64,000 nucleotides of DNA from Rallus limicola. Its lineage: Eukaryota > Chordata > Aves > Gruiformes > Rallidae. Where the stretch lies: assembly GCA_022605955.1 (NCBI GenBank), contig JAKCOZ010000007.1:34698991-34762990 (forward strand), given 5' to 3'. The position numbers and the translations under genes were made by a program. Below the pieces are notes generated by a model. The model had not been told where the DNA came from, made no database searches, and saw only the letters and a list, made by a program, of their open reading frames with translations. Positions 36,655 to 49,546 of the stretch are shown here, one piece after another (the stretch's first letter is position 1; each line of letters starts with the position of its first letter).

Positions 36655-38790
36655 GAGCTGGTACTTAGAGACAGAAATGTTGAGGAAAGTTGGCTACTCT
36701 TTAAGGATGTCTTTCTGAGAGCTCAAGGGCCCTGTGTCCCTCTGCATAAGAAACTGGGCAGGAGGGGCAGGAGACCAGCATGGCTAGGCAAGGACCTGCT
36801 GGTCAAACTGAGGGAAAAGAAAGGCAAATACAAGCTCTGGAAGCAAGGGAGTGTCACCTGGAAAGAATACAGGGATGCTGTTCGGACTTGCAGAGACAGG
36901 ATCAGGAAAGCCAAGGAGCAGATGGAACTGAACTTGGCGAGGGATGTTAAAAACAACAAGAAGGGATTTTACAGGTACATTAGCCAGAAGAGACAGGCCA
37001 AAGAGAGCGTATCACCCTTGGTAAATGAGAAAGGAGAATTGGCTGCAACAGATGTGGAGAAGGCTGAGGTACTGAACGAGTTCTTTGCCTCAGTCTTCTC
37101 TGGCAGCTAAGATTCTCATAATTCTCAAGACCAAGAACCTTGGGTCCCTCAACCTCTAGGTGGGAACTGGGGAAGTAAATCCCCCCCCACTGTAAGGGCA
37201 GAGCAAGTCTGAGACTGCCTCATGAGACTGAACGTCTACAAGTCTATGGGGCCAGATTACATGCATCCCAGTGTCCTGAAGGAGCTGGCTGATGTGGTTG
37301 CCAAGCCGCTCTCCATCATATTTGAAAAGTCATGGCTGTCAGGAGAGGTCCCCGGGGACTGGAAAATGGGTCATGTCACTTCCATTTATAAGAAAGGGAG
37401 CAAGGAAGACCCAGGGAATTACAGGCTGGTGAGCCTCACCTCTGTGCCTGGGAAGATCATGGAACAGATCCTCCAGGATGACATGTTGGAGCACATGAGG
37501 AATAAGTGCCTGATCTGGGACAGCCAGCATGGCTTCACCAAGGGAATGTCGTGCCTCACCAATCTGGTGACCTTCTACGATGGAGTGATGGCATCGGTAG
37601 ACAAAGGGAAGGCAACCGATGTCATTTACATGGACTTGTGCAAGGTCTTTGGCACAGTCCCCCACCACATCCTTATGTCTAAATTGGAGAGATGTGGATT
37701 TGATGGGTGGACCATCCAGTGGATAAGAAACTGGTTGACTGAACATAGACAAAGGGTGGTGGTCAATGGCTCTATGTCCAGGTGGAGGCTGGTGACAAGC
37801 AGGGTCCCCCAGGGGTCTGTCTTGGGACAGGTGCTCTTTAACATCTTTATCAATGACATTGATGATGGAATTGAGTGCACCCTCAGCAAGTTTGCGGATG
37901 ACACCAAGCTGAGTGGTGTGGTTGACACCACAGAAGGAAAGGAACCCATCCAGAGGGATCTTGACAGGCTGGAAAGGTGGGCCTGGGTGAACCTAATGAG
38001 GTTCAACACTGCCAAGTGTAAGGTGTTGCAATTGGGCCAGAGGAATCCCAGACATAGATACAGACTGGGAGAAGAGCTCCTTGAGACTAGCCCTGCTGAG
38101 AAGGACTTGGGGACTCTGGTAGATGAGAAACTTAACATGAGCCAGCAGTGTGCTCTTGCAGCTCGGAAGGCCAATGGTATCCTGGGCTCCATCAGGAGAG
38201 GTGTGGCCAGCAGGAACAAGGAGGTGATCGTCCCTCTCTACTCTGCCCTTGTGAGGCCCCATCTGGAGTACTGTGTCCAGATCTGGGGGCTCCAATACAA
38301 GAAAGATGTGGAACTGTTGGAGAGGGTTCAGAGGAGGCCACGAGGATGATTAGAGGGCTGGAACACCTCCCCTACGAGGAGAGGCTGAGGGAGCTGGGCT
38401 TGTTCAGCCTGGAGAAGAGAAGGCTGCAGGGGACTGCATTGTAGCCTTTCAGTCCCTGAAGGGAGCAGAGAAACAGGAGGGGAATCAAGTTTTTAAAAGG
38501 GTAGAAAATGGCAGGACAAGGGGGAATGGACTAAAGCTAAAGGAAGGAAGGTTCAGATTAGATATTAGGGGAAATTTTCCACAGAGACAGTAGTGAGGTG
38601 CTAGAACAGGCTGCCCAGAAAGGTGGTGGATGCCCTGTTCCTGGAAGGCCAGGTTGGATGGGGCTCTGGGCAACCTTGTGTAGATCCGGCCTGAGGTTGG
38701 TGTCCCTGCCTGTGGCAGCGGGGTTGGAGCTCTATGATCCTTGGGGTCCCTTCCAACCCATGTCTTTCTGTGATTCTGTGATTCTGTGAT
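35920..38790 (+). mobile_element. Long, broken CR1 LINE with endonuclease and reverse transcriptase
   Basis: A 2.9-kb CR1 copy, truncated at its 5' end. The endonuclease part reads ENYDLVAITETWWEDSHNW and, in a shifted frame from about 36319, MGDFNYPDTCW and SDHALVEF. It is cut by a frameshift near 36280-36319, a stop at about 36652, and another at about 37108. The reverse transcriptase part (37222-38349) keeps [21 protein letters not shown] and the catalytic FADD, ending at a stop after VQRRPRG. The 3' end has the CR1-type tail of repeated tgattctg at about 38768-38790. It is antisense to ADCY8 and cannot make a full ORF2 protein. Confidence 0.92.
37222..38349 (+). pseudogene. CR1 ORF2 reverse transcriptase remnant
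   Basis: A 375-residue open stretch within the broken CR1. It carries LINE reverse transcriptase motifs: GPD near the start, [26 protein letters not shown] and [10 protein letters not shown], then the C-terminal [19 protein letters not shown] and RPHLEYC segments. The frame is closed upstream by a TGA near 37211 and separated from the endonuclease part by earlier stops. The metal-binding FADD is kept, but the protein lacks its N-terminal endonuclease, so it is decayed. Confidence 0.88.
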
Positions 38791-39485
38791 TATGAAACTA
38801 GGTGCAGCTGGTGCTTACACTGTATGGTACTGGTGCAATGAAACAGTTCACCCACTGAAAGGCCATGCAGATACCCCTAACTTGGGTGGGAGTGGGTGGG
38901 AGCACATGTCTGGGGATAAAAGCTGCAGTGTGCTCCCTGACAGCAGTGGCCAGCTGTTATATCTGCTAGGCTAGATTATGAAATGATCTCCTGATGCTGC
39001 TTTTCATTTGATCTGTCATTGAGCTTATTCAACAGGAGCTAGAAGTCTCAAATTCAGTACCCATAAATGTTGAGTACAGGCAATGGTTTAATACTTCCAG
39101 ACCCTCTGGATACTGACGCATAAACTTTTACCTCCTGAATGAAGACCACATTAGACTTACATTCCATTGTGAAATCCTACCATGTAACAAAGGCATGGAA
39201 TGAAGAACAAGAATTACAAAACAATTTGTATTGTTCTGTAACCCTGCCTTCTTAACATGAATACTAATGCTTACAAGTAATACTGTCCAGCCCTGTGTGA
39301 ATCTATTAGATATTTTTAAATTCTAGAAAGGCAAATATTATCGTTTTGTGAATTTGCTTCTTCCAAGTTTCATGTTTTCTTTTTTTTAAATTTTAGTCTG
39401 TGTTAAATGAGTGTACAGAAGAAAAAAAAAAGAAATCCCCCCCCATATTTATATAGAAATAAGACACACATATCAATGCATTGAG

Positions 39486-40062
39486 CATGGCTGAGGTGGA
39501 GTTAATTTTCTCCACAACACCCTCATTGAGCTGGGCTGTGTATAGGGACCCAGCAAGGTTTGGATAACACACCAGTGTTTTGGCTACAGCTGAGCAGGGC
39601 TGGCACACATCTCCAACATATCTCCCCCATCATCAGCAGTAGGCTGGGGGTGGGCAAGGTCTTGGGAGGGAATACTGCTGGGACAGCTGACCCCAACTGA
39701 CCACTGGGGTATTCTATGCCACATGACATCTGCTCAGCAATAAAAGCTAAGAGAAAGGAGGACAAAAGGGGGGCATTTGTTATTTATGATGTTTGTCTTC
39801 TGAAGCAACCACCTCACGTACTGAAGCCCTGCTTCCCAGGAAGTGAAAGAACATCTCCTGCTGATGGGAGGCAGAGAATAAATCTTTTGGTTTTGTTTTG
39901 CTTCCACATACACCTTTTTACTTTTTCTTTATTAAGACACCTGTATCTTGACCCACAAGGGGTTTTTTTCTTCCCCTCTCTCCCCTCTCCCCCATCTTGT
40001 TGAGGAGGGGAGTGATAGAGCAGGTTGGTGGGCATCTGGTGTCCAGACAAGATTAACCATCC
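39486..40062 (+). mobile_element. Old, diverged avian ERVL-type solo LTR
   Basis: The sequence has the layout I recall for a common avian LTR family: gtggagttaattttct near the start, a gacagctgaccccaactgacc block (39684-39703), a caataaaag TATA-like box near 39739, an aataaatc motif near 39878, a cttgacccac segment (39948-39957), then a C/T-rich run and a ggggagtg tail. Both ends are worn, and I could not find a target duplication. The ends given are approximate. Confidence 0.65.
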
Positions 40063-41555
40063 TCAACAAAAAGCATTTTACTGTTTTCTAGTATATTGTT
40101 TTCCACAAATTCCAGTTAGTTTGGACTTGCAGGATGAAGCCATACTTTAAGAACAGGTGAAAGACAGGCACATCTACTAGAGACTGATTCCATAATGGCA
40201 TAACTTTAAGCCATTCCTTATTTTATGGGAACAGAAAATGAGAGTAAAACAACTCCTGCAATTCGATTTTGTATGTTTGAGTCTGGATGACTACTCAAGA
40301 TTTGGAAGGAATGGAAGAGAAAGCAGAGGATGACTTTTATCTTGATTTTACCTTAGAGTTTTACTTGAAAGCAAAATAAGGGGACTATACCTTGATGATA
40401 AGAAACAAACATCAGCAGCAAATATGAAGGAGCAACATCTAAAATTTGACTTTGGAACTGTTGTGTTTTCTACCATGAGTAGATTGAGCAGACAGGGTCT
40501 TTTGAGACAAGAAGATGTAGAAAATCTACGTTCTGGTCCTGTGATCTGTCCCCTGTCACCGGTAAAATCATAAGTACATGTAAACATTGCTTCCCTCCAC
40601 TCCAGTAAGGAGGAAAATTGTCAATGAATTTAGGAAACACGTCATCTCTGAATTACAATGTGGATATAGGTTGTGAAGAACAATATAGAGTTTACATATT
40701 CCTTCCCTTGTTGGATTAATGAGTATGTTATACACTGAGTTTGATCCTCTATGTTCCAAAGGAGCAACACTGAGAACACATTTCTATTGGCATCACAGTC
40801 CTTTAAAGAAAGGCACCAAGATGAAAGAAAGTCTGGAAAATGGTGAAACATTCCTGGGCATCTCACATTCAATAGATCATTTCCTACAAAGAAAAAAAAA
40901 GACTGCTAAAATGCAGTATCTAACCAGAGGTTTAAACAGATTTTTTTAAATGTGAGATTATTGTTTGCCCTTTAAAACTAAAGCCTCAATTATAGTGAGC
41001 ATAATTTTTATTTATGAAGCATTTTAAGCTACTTTAACACTGAAAAAGGAAGGTCATGTGATACCTAAAATTCTGATTATGTTATTTTCAAAACCAAGCA
41101 TGAACTTTATCCTCGTAACTATTTAGAGGGATGTTAATATTCTTAGGATCAATATAAAAAAGATGACTTTATAGTGTTTAACCCTCTTAAAGTGTCCTTT
41201 CCAATCCCAGTCCAATCGGCTCTTAGTTTAGTGACTGCAAAGTACTGACAGTTGATTAAAATCTAGATCTGTAAGAGCTTGATAAAACCTACACAACATG
41301 TAAGCTGCTTTTAAAATAAAAAAAAACAAAACACAAAAACCAGAGTTCATCAACAGAGATCTTCTTAAAGCTGTATGAAATCGAGATTGATGCAGAGGAA
41401 AGTGTGGAAAAAAATCCTCTGGAAGTAGAGGTAGAAGGGAAACATCGTCTAACAGAACAGTTCCCTAATGCAAAAAGAGATTAAGACTTGTTTACATTTT
41501 TTTCCCACATATATTGGTCAGGAGAGTCTAAATATGCCAACAGCAGACTGTTCTG

Positions 41556-42141
41556 AAGACCAAGGCAAATCATATCCTGGGCTGCATCAAAAGAAGCAGG
41601 GGAGGGGATTCTGACCCTCTACTCTGTGCCCATGAGACCTCATGGAGTACTGTGTCCAGCTCTGGGTCATCAGTGAAGAAAATATATGGAGTCCAGAGGA
41701 GGACCAAAAAGCTGATCAGAGGGCTGAAGCACCTCTTCCAGGAGGACAGGCTGAGAGAGGGGCTTGTTCAGCCTGGAGAAGAGAAGGCTCCAGGGGGACC
41801 ATATAGCAGCCTTCCAGTACCTGAAGGGGACCTAAAGGAAACATGGGGACAAACCTTTTAGCAGGGCCTGTTGTGATATGACATGGGCAATGGTTTTAAA
41901 CTGAAAGAGGATTGTTTAGACTAGCTATAGGGAAGAAATTTTATATGATGAGGGTGGTGAAACACTGGAACAACTTGCCCAAAAAAGCGGTCTATGACCC
42001 ATCCCTGGAAACATTCAAAGTCATTTTGGATGGGGCTCTGAGCAATGTGATGTAGCTGAAGATGTCCTTGCTGATTGAAGGGGGGCTGGAATAAATGACC
42101 TCTATAGGTCCTTTCCAAACCAAACTATTCCATGATTCTAA
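41556..42141 (+). mobile_element. CR1 3'-end fragment
   Basis: Plus-strand CR1 from tcctgggctgcatcaaaag through the ctccagggggacc region to the tail ccatgattctaag. About 0.6 kb, no intact coding sequence. Confidence 0.88.
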
Positions 42142-42608
42142 GGGGTGTCTTCTCTTTCTACAGCCCTTATACTGACACTGGAAAAATAGAATGTGTATTT
42201 ACATCCAGAAAAGAAAATACCCCTCTTCCTACCTAAAAAAAAAAAAAGGTTCTTTAGTGTGATCGAGCTCAAATCCTTCATAGAAATTAAATGAAATAAT
42301 GTCTGAACTGCTTTAACTTTCAAAATGAGCTTTAATTGAATTTGTGGAATTCCCTCTGAGAAAGAGATTAGCTGGAAAGTAGATGTCCAATAAACCAATG
42401 GCAGGACTTTCAGGGAGGAATTATCTGCTAGGTTTTTCTTGTAGAGGACTTCACATTAGACCATTTAATCAAGAAAGAGTTTTTCTTCTTGTTCCCCACT
42501 AATCTAACCAAATGATTATGCCTCCAGATGCCTGTCTTCTTCCCACCTTGATAGGAAGCATCCTCAAAAGCCAAGTGGAGCAGGCATTATGCCACCTTGG
42601 ACCTTTTC

Positions 42609-42953
42609 ATAGAATCATAGAAGCGTCATAGAAAGGTTTGGGTTGGAAGGGACCTCAAAGAACATCTAGTTCCCACCCCCCTGCCATAGGCAGGGACACT
42701 CTCCATTAGACTAGGCTTCCCAAAGTCCTATCCATCCTGGCCATAAACACTTCCAAGGAGGGGGCATCCACAACCTCTCTGGGAAATCTGTTCCTGTGCT
42801 TCACCACTTTGAAAGCAAGTAATTTCTTTTCTAGGTTGTTGAAACTAAATCTACCCTCCTTCATATTAAAACTGTTACCTCTTGTCCTATCACTACACTC
42901 CCTGACAAACAGTCCCTCTCCAGCTTTCCTATAGAACCCCTTCAGGAAATGGA
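42609..42953 (-). mobile_element. CR1 3'-end fragment
   Basis: Minus-strand CR1 3' end: tcatagaatcatagaagc, then gttggaagggacctcaaaga, ending near tatagaaccccttcagg. Confidence 0.88.
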
Positions 42954-43084
42954 AGACTGGTATAAGATGTTCAAGGAACATTTTTTTATCTAGTGAGAAG
43001 AAATACTCTTGCCTGAATATTCCTTGCAAGACTGGATATGGGCAAGGGTTGTTCCCCAAAAACTCTCTTAGCTACTCCTTCTTC

Positions 43085-43147
43085 TAGCCTTCCTGATGAT
43101 CTCTCAAGGTCCCTTCTAACCCCTGCAATTCTGTGAGTCTGTGATTC
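43085..43147 (+). mobile_element. Short CR1 3'-end fragment
   Basis: A plus-strand CR1 tail: tgatgatctctcaaggtccc, then attctgtgagtctgtgattc. It lies 130 bp from the oppositely oriented fragment ending at 42953. Confidence 0.75.
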
Positions 43148-46100
43148 CTCTGCCAGTGTTCTAGGCACCCAGAAAAAATATTCATAAGGTTTAGAGAAGC
43201 CACTGAGATGGAGTTTTATTTCCATATATGAGGAATTTGTGGTGATTCCTGCTGAGAAAGGGCTCTGCTTGCTAAAGAGACGGTGTTGGAGGGGGATGAA
43301 AACAATACAGCTACAAAGACTAATTCATTATGGCTTTAGTACCTTCGAGTGCTAGGTAACTGCACTGAAACTGCACAAATGTATTCCTAAAATAGAATTG
43401 TTTTCTTTATTGGCTTCTAAAGGTTTAAAAACTGGAGGATTTCTTGCTGATTTGACTCTAGTCCTTCCCAATGACTGAATGTAGCAGTGGCAGTGCAGCT
43501 TTGCTGGTGAGCTCTACACACTAAGTAGGGAGTTTTCTTTTCATGAATGATGCAGAACCTGCTACAGTGAGAGCAAGAATAAACATCTGACCAGAGGATG
43601 AATATAGCATCACACAGATCCAGACAGATTTCACCTGTCATCTCAAACAACTGCAGAGAAGTTCCTTCTTTCATAAGATACCATTAAGTGATCTAAATCT
43701 ACCAGAAATAATAACAAAAAAAATTATCAGAGAAGTTTTTGTTTGTTTGTTTGGCTGGTTGGTTTTTAAACATTAGTTCAATCCACAGGCTATTCATTCA
43801 TGTTAGCAACATCTGTCTAACAACTTTTCTTAGCTTGAAAGAAGCCTCCCACCCATATGTCCTTATGACTCTATCTGTGCTTCATTATTCTCATTGATCT
43901 ACAGAGGTCTTGGATGGAGAGAAGCAGTGTGGCCATGACATAGAAATATCTTATGAGTAAACTGGATTTTCTGTGGATAGAAGGTCCTGTAATGTTTCAA
44001 TCTTATTGGAAGAGAAGACAAAAGTGATGGACTGATTTTTAAAGACATTTAGCTACTTCACTTCTGTGATGTTCCCATCCGAGTTGTGTTAAGCCTCCGT
44101 TTCTAGCTCCAGTCATAAGAAATTTTCTAAGTCCTCTTTGCACAACAATTGTTTTCAGACATGTATAATTTGGCATCTACATATGTGGTAGAGGAGGAAG
44201 CATTGATGAAATTAATGGAGAGATTCTTTATAATTAAATGGTAATATTCAAGAGTTTAAAATGTTAGACAAATTTCAAGAGAAGATGGATTGCTGGAGAA
44301 AGAGCAGGTAAGGACACCAGAGATATATTAAAAATTCAGTTGTTCATAAAGTCATCATTTCACTATGTATTTGGATTTAATATGCCATTCATTTAAAACT
44401 AAGGGATTTTGTGAGATGAAATGTGATATAATACAGGTTCCTAGACTTTATTAAGGCAGCTTTGCAGAAATTTCACAGTGGGGGAAATTATATTCTCTTT
44501 GTTTTTGAAAGTTCTGCAGTAGCTAATTAAGAATGTAAATTATACTTCCTATTTTAATTGCCATGAGATCATGAAAGCAGAATTATTTGTGGTGTCCTTA
44601 CAATGAAATCAAGGTAAAAAGGAAGACTCAAAATATTGACCCAAAGTTAAAACAGGTAATGGAAAGCGATGATATTATTGTAACAAAATGGACTTAAGAA
44701 GACTGCGAAGCTTATGTTTGTTGCTTATTCATAACTACAATGTATTGAAAACAAATCTGAAGGACATTTTATCTCTGCCATTTTTGGTTGGTTGATATAG
44801 CTACATATCTTAAGCACAAGCAGCTAATTATATTCCATTAGAAAACATTTAAAATCATTATTTGATCAATAACTGCTAAACTGAGGCTAGTGTTACAAAA
44901 AACTTTATGCTACATTCTGTAACTTGCTTCTCTGATATATCTACAGCACAGCTTTTCTAGTACTCATTATCAGTAGTCTTATTTAACTACATCAAGCTCT
45001 GAAATGTTTTAGGTCATCACCAAAATTCTAATTTTGTAAAGAAAATTGGGAAAGAATTAGACACAGATATTCCCTAAGTTTCACAAAGTGTTGGGATTTC
45101 CCAGTAGTTTCACTCAGATAATACTGTTCAGTTAAGTGCATAAATATCGTTAGCAATGACTGCTGGAGTAATTCTCCCTTGTATCCACAGAACTGTTCAC
45201 TTTATTAATAGAGTGATTAGAGTTAAGAAATTCATTGTAATTGAAAATGTTAATATGTACTTGTTAATAGCCCACGAGCTTATAAAAAATAGTAAATTAG
45301 AACCTTAATGAAGTTGTCACTTTTGAAAGTAAGACTAAAACTGCTAACTTCCTGAAGTATTTCTGAAAATTCTACTCATAAATCTTGTTGAAAGCAAATG
45401 GTGATGAGGGATGAAGGCCGAGAAAAAGAGGTAGCACCTTAACTGTGTAGAGTTTTGGAAACAAGGAAGCTGAAAATAAAGAAACCTAAAGGCTCTGAAA
45501 AGATTTAGCCAGGCTTTTTACAGTCTTTTCTGTCATAGATGTCTGCACCTCACCTTCCTTCTTCCTGTGCAGTAAAGGAATGACCTCGATTAGTGTATAA
45601 AGTTGAACTTGTACCTGAGGGTATTTTCTATGGACAATGAACAAATGGAGCCAATTCAGACATAGAGCTATTGATTTAAGACCATAAAATGGCACACAGA
45701 TATTGTGAAACAGAAAAATGGCTTTGGTTGTCAAACTGGAAGATCCCATAGCAAGATTGAAATAGACCAAAGAGTCCTTAAACCATGAAAAACCTATGAA
45801 AGGAAGAGGACATATTCTGATGGGAAACAGCAACATCTAGAAAACAAGCTATCACATATAACTGTCCAAATTTCAGCTCAGAGCAGCAAAAACAACAAAA
45901 AAATGCTTTTTTTCACCTAGCGGGAATTTTGGTGGTTTGGCTTTCTATTTCCATCACACTCTACAAGAAAAATATGATGGCAAAAGAATGAATGGAACTG
46001 ATTTCACTGGAAAAAATTCAGATCATCTAATTTATGAGGAAATACAGAACCATCTCTTGCTTTCCACCACAAGACAGAAGCTAATACTGTAGAAACTTCA

Positions 46101-48582
46101 TATTTGTATTCCAGACAATCTACAAATACTCATTAAGGTATTCTTAAAAATCTACATAACACGGATTATAAAAAGTTTGGCTCACAATTGGGTGACTTAC
46201 CATGACTGGTTCTAACAAGCATTACACAATACTGAATAATGATAACAGTAGTGTTTATAGTTATTAGAAGGACAGATGATAAGGGATGAAAAATATAAGG
46301 GATATTGAGAAATTGGAAGAGTCATTTTGTGAGTTCAGAAACTTGATTTCTTAGTTTTAACAATGCACAGTCATGAACAGAAGTATATCTGAAGGGTTTA
46401 TATAACCTTTATAATTATTAAAAAATGAAGTCTTGTTCTGCAATTACTTATTAAAGAGATTACCATTCCTTGCTGCATTTTTAAATTCATGTTGTTTTTT
46501 CTTACTTGAATTTTATTTGTCTTCTGATTTAAACAAAGTAAGGACAAGACCCTGTGGGACTTATCTAGCAAGATGTCATACTTCACATGATGCATCATAC
46601 ATATGGTATGCAAATACAATTACCTATTGCAATTATCTATTATTTTAAGTTTCAGTAATTGATGCTATATGGAATAGAACCAAACCTTGAGGGATTTTAA
46701 TTCTGTCACCCATTACTACGAAAAGTAGCAGTACCACCACTGAAAGCCACAAAAAAGTTTGACCCTGCTGTAAAAAACATTAATTTTAGATAGGTTGTGA
46801 GAAGTGGAGGAAAAATATCTCAAAGTTGAACAGAATTCAGAATTTCTGGAATTATTTTCTGGAAGAATTGCAAGAACCACAATATTTACAAGAATTACAA
46901 ATACTATTCTTCCATTTTCTCCACATTTTCAGCTTCTCAGACATATTTTTAGAAATTTTCAGAAGCTACATCACAACTATCAGCTTGCACACAATTTCCT
47001 GCCCCCCTTTATATCTCAGAGCTTATTTCTAGAGAGTCATAGATTTAAATTATTAAACTTCATCAGGATTTAATCCTTATTCTTAAAAACATGATACTCA
47101 TTAACAACTACATTTTTACATTCATGTCAACTATAAATCCCCTGCATAATGAAATATATATATCTTCAAAAGAGAAAAATGCTAGCAGTTACTGGATTAC
47201 TGCCTGTGGATACTGATCAAGTGAGCATGACCAAGCTGCCCAAGAAAAGTCACCTAAAACATGACATTGAGGGTCTTCTTGAAGAAGGTATGTTCAGAAA
47301 TTGCTTAAATGAGCCACTACTTCAGAGACAAAGGGAAACAGGTTTTCCATTCCTCAAGACATTTCAGTATTGGAATATTTTGTCACCATTGTTATTCCAA
47401 ATACAAATGAAAAACTGAAAAATAAAAAATATATGTAATATGCTATGCTATAATTATTATGTAAATATATTTATAATATATAATATACTTAAATTAGATA
47501 TACATTTATAGATGTGTATAAGAACACAGTTTCAAATTTCTAACAAAAATAATTTGAACTATTTCAGAATGCTTTTTTCCTAAATTTTGGATTAACTTAT
47601 CGTTAAATTGAGTTTTAGATGAGCTCTTTCATTTGCTGTTCTGGTGTTTGCATTTTTCTCTTGTGGTAATTTTCCTTGGCCAGAACACATTTCCCCCTAT
47701 GCATTTTCAGTCTATGATGCCTATGACACACTACATTGTTTTGTTATAGGTGAGTCTCAACTGCAGTGAGGTAACTCCAGGAAGTTCTACCTTGAGGGGA
47801 CAGCACAGCCCTGAAGCCTCTCTGGGCACTGGGCCAAGACAAAATTCACAGTTCACAGTTCAACATTGACTGACTAAAACCAAACTTTTTGGTTCCAACC
47901 CCTACTTTCCTTTCACCAAAAAATGCCCCAAGCATCTGATTATTTTAGACCCACTCAAATGGAAACATTCTGTCTTAATTTTCCTAATAGGAAATAACAT
48001 TTCTGCAAAATTTAATTTCTCAGAAGAAAAATGTTTTCTTTGTAGAAATTTCATTTCCATGAGAAAACATAATTCTAGTAGAAAATCCTCAGAATCATTT
48101 GGAACAGGGGAAGCTTTTGTTAGTATTTTATAATTATTGTTACAGTGAACTTTAGAAAACAATGATCAAAATAAAGCATATACAATTTTACTTTATAAGA
48201 GATTACACAAGAAAAGAAATGCAAAATACCCCAAATGCACCAAACCCAAAAGCCATAAAATTGTAGTCCTACAGCTAAAATGAGTACAGAGCATCCTAGA
48301 TAGCATCCCCAAAAGCTTCATCAGTCAGCAATGGCTGGAGAGAGGTTCTGGCATAGGTAACCTGCATTATTCAGCATAGTCATGCATTCATACTGAGTCA
48401 TTAGTCAGTAAAGTATAGAATATGACATATGCCCAGATCTCTGTATAAGAGAATGGCTCTTGAGAAGTAAATGAAATAAATATGAAAAGCAATACAATGA
48501 CAACGAATCTATACAACAGGACAAAATGAACGGCTAAGTTCATTTGAGAATGAAACAGCAGTATAACATGAATATGTGGACA

Positions 48583-48596
48583 GATTAGATAGATAC

Positions 48597-48650
<54 letters not shown>

Positions 48651-48654
48651 GGAT
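48583..48654. repeat. GATA microsatellite
   Basis: About eighteen nearly perfect copies of the 4-bp unit gata, with one impure unit (taca) near the start and ggat at the end. Likely polymorphic in length. Confidence 0.97.
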
Positions 48655-48862
48655 GCTGTATTTTGATTTTAATGCAAGTGTTTGAAGAGCTGGTGAACCT
48701 TCTGATATTTCAGTGGGAATGCAAAATACATACAGCAAGTCACATCTCATTTCTGCTGCCCTGGTAATAAACAATAAGAAGCAAAGTTCTTTTTATTCAA
48801 TGCCTTTTATTCTAGGTTGGAAAATGACTTGCTCAGATCAAGAATTCACCTTAGCCAGTAAG

Positions 48863-48892
48863 CTGTTCTGCACAGTGCTGTTCTGCACAGTG
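48863..48892. repeat. Tandem 15-mer, two copies
   Basis: The unit ctgttctgcacagtg occurs twice without a spacer. This is a small local duplication of unknown meaning. Confidence 0.95.
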
Positions 48893-49396
48893 ACCAAAAG
48901 GAGATTTTAAGGTAAAAGAGAAAGCAAACAGCAATGCTTCCCTGCAGTGGTCTCACAGCTGTAAAAATTAATCTGTGAGACAGAAGGGGTGTTTTAGTAT
49001 TTTCTCTGCCTAGATAGCGTACAGTTCCATGAACTTGCCTAGGTTTCACTTGACTGATACAAGTTTTAGCATCCAGAACATTCTGAAAAACAAAATTCCC
49101 ATTTAACCCCTATTGTGTAAATAACTATTTTAAAACATCTGACGGTTGTTATTTCATTTGATGCCTTTTGAATGGGATAGGACAGTGAACAGCCATCCTC
49201 TATTCATCCTGTTTCCCAGCACAAATCTTTAAGAAGTCATATCAGATCAATACACACCAGTAAAATAACAGCATGAAACTCACTTAACCTGCATAAATCA
49301 GGTGGCATCACATTGGAGTCAGTGAGGCTACAAAAGCACGATCTTGTCCAATTATCAATTCCAGTTAATACAAAAATAGAGTTGTTTCTCCAGTAC

Positions 49397-49546
49397 CTGT
49401 CGCTGATTTTCTGTCTCTAGTCTCAGTCTGGCTTCTACACATCTTCTGGTCTCCAGGAAGGCTTGACGTTGTGCTCTGTCTGATAGGTAGCTAATGAAGA
49501 TTCCTGCAGTGTTCATACACATAAATAACACCGCCTGAGCTGCTAT
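49397..49546 (-). CDS. ADCY8: ADCY8 exon (probable exon 2): last helix of TM bundle 1 and signalling linker
   Basis: The exon encodes 50 residues in phase 0, beginning [15 protein letters not shown] and ending ETENQRQ. A hydrophobic stretch ([17 protein letters not shown]) is the sixth helix of the first membrane bundle. It is followed by the charged, coiled-coil-like helix [21 protein letters not shown] that leads to the catalytic C1a domain in membrane adenylyl cyclases. The acceptor reads TTCATTGCAG before the exon and the donor is GTACTG after it. ADCY8 makes cAMP from ATP at the plasma membrane and is stimulated by calcium/calmodulin; that is family knowledge. A methionine codon lies just upstream in the intron, but it is not a start. 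Confidence 0.92.

Larger units (their letters stand above)
25182..49396 (-). other. ADCY8 intron, 24.2 kb
   Basis: The largest intron in the window. It holds CR1 fragments (25577-26470, 32441-32510, 41556-42141, 42609-42953, 43085-43147), the long CR1 copy at 35920-38790, an old LTR at 39486-40062, and a GATA microsatellite at 48583-48654. The stretches 26480-32440, 32511-35905 and 43150-48580 look like unique AT-rich intron with no gene I can support. Confidence 0.7.

Noticed and set aside
37626..38219. 197-residue minus-strand frame
   Set aside because: It is antisense to the CR1 reverse transcriptase remnant.
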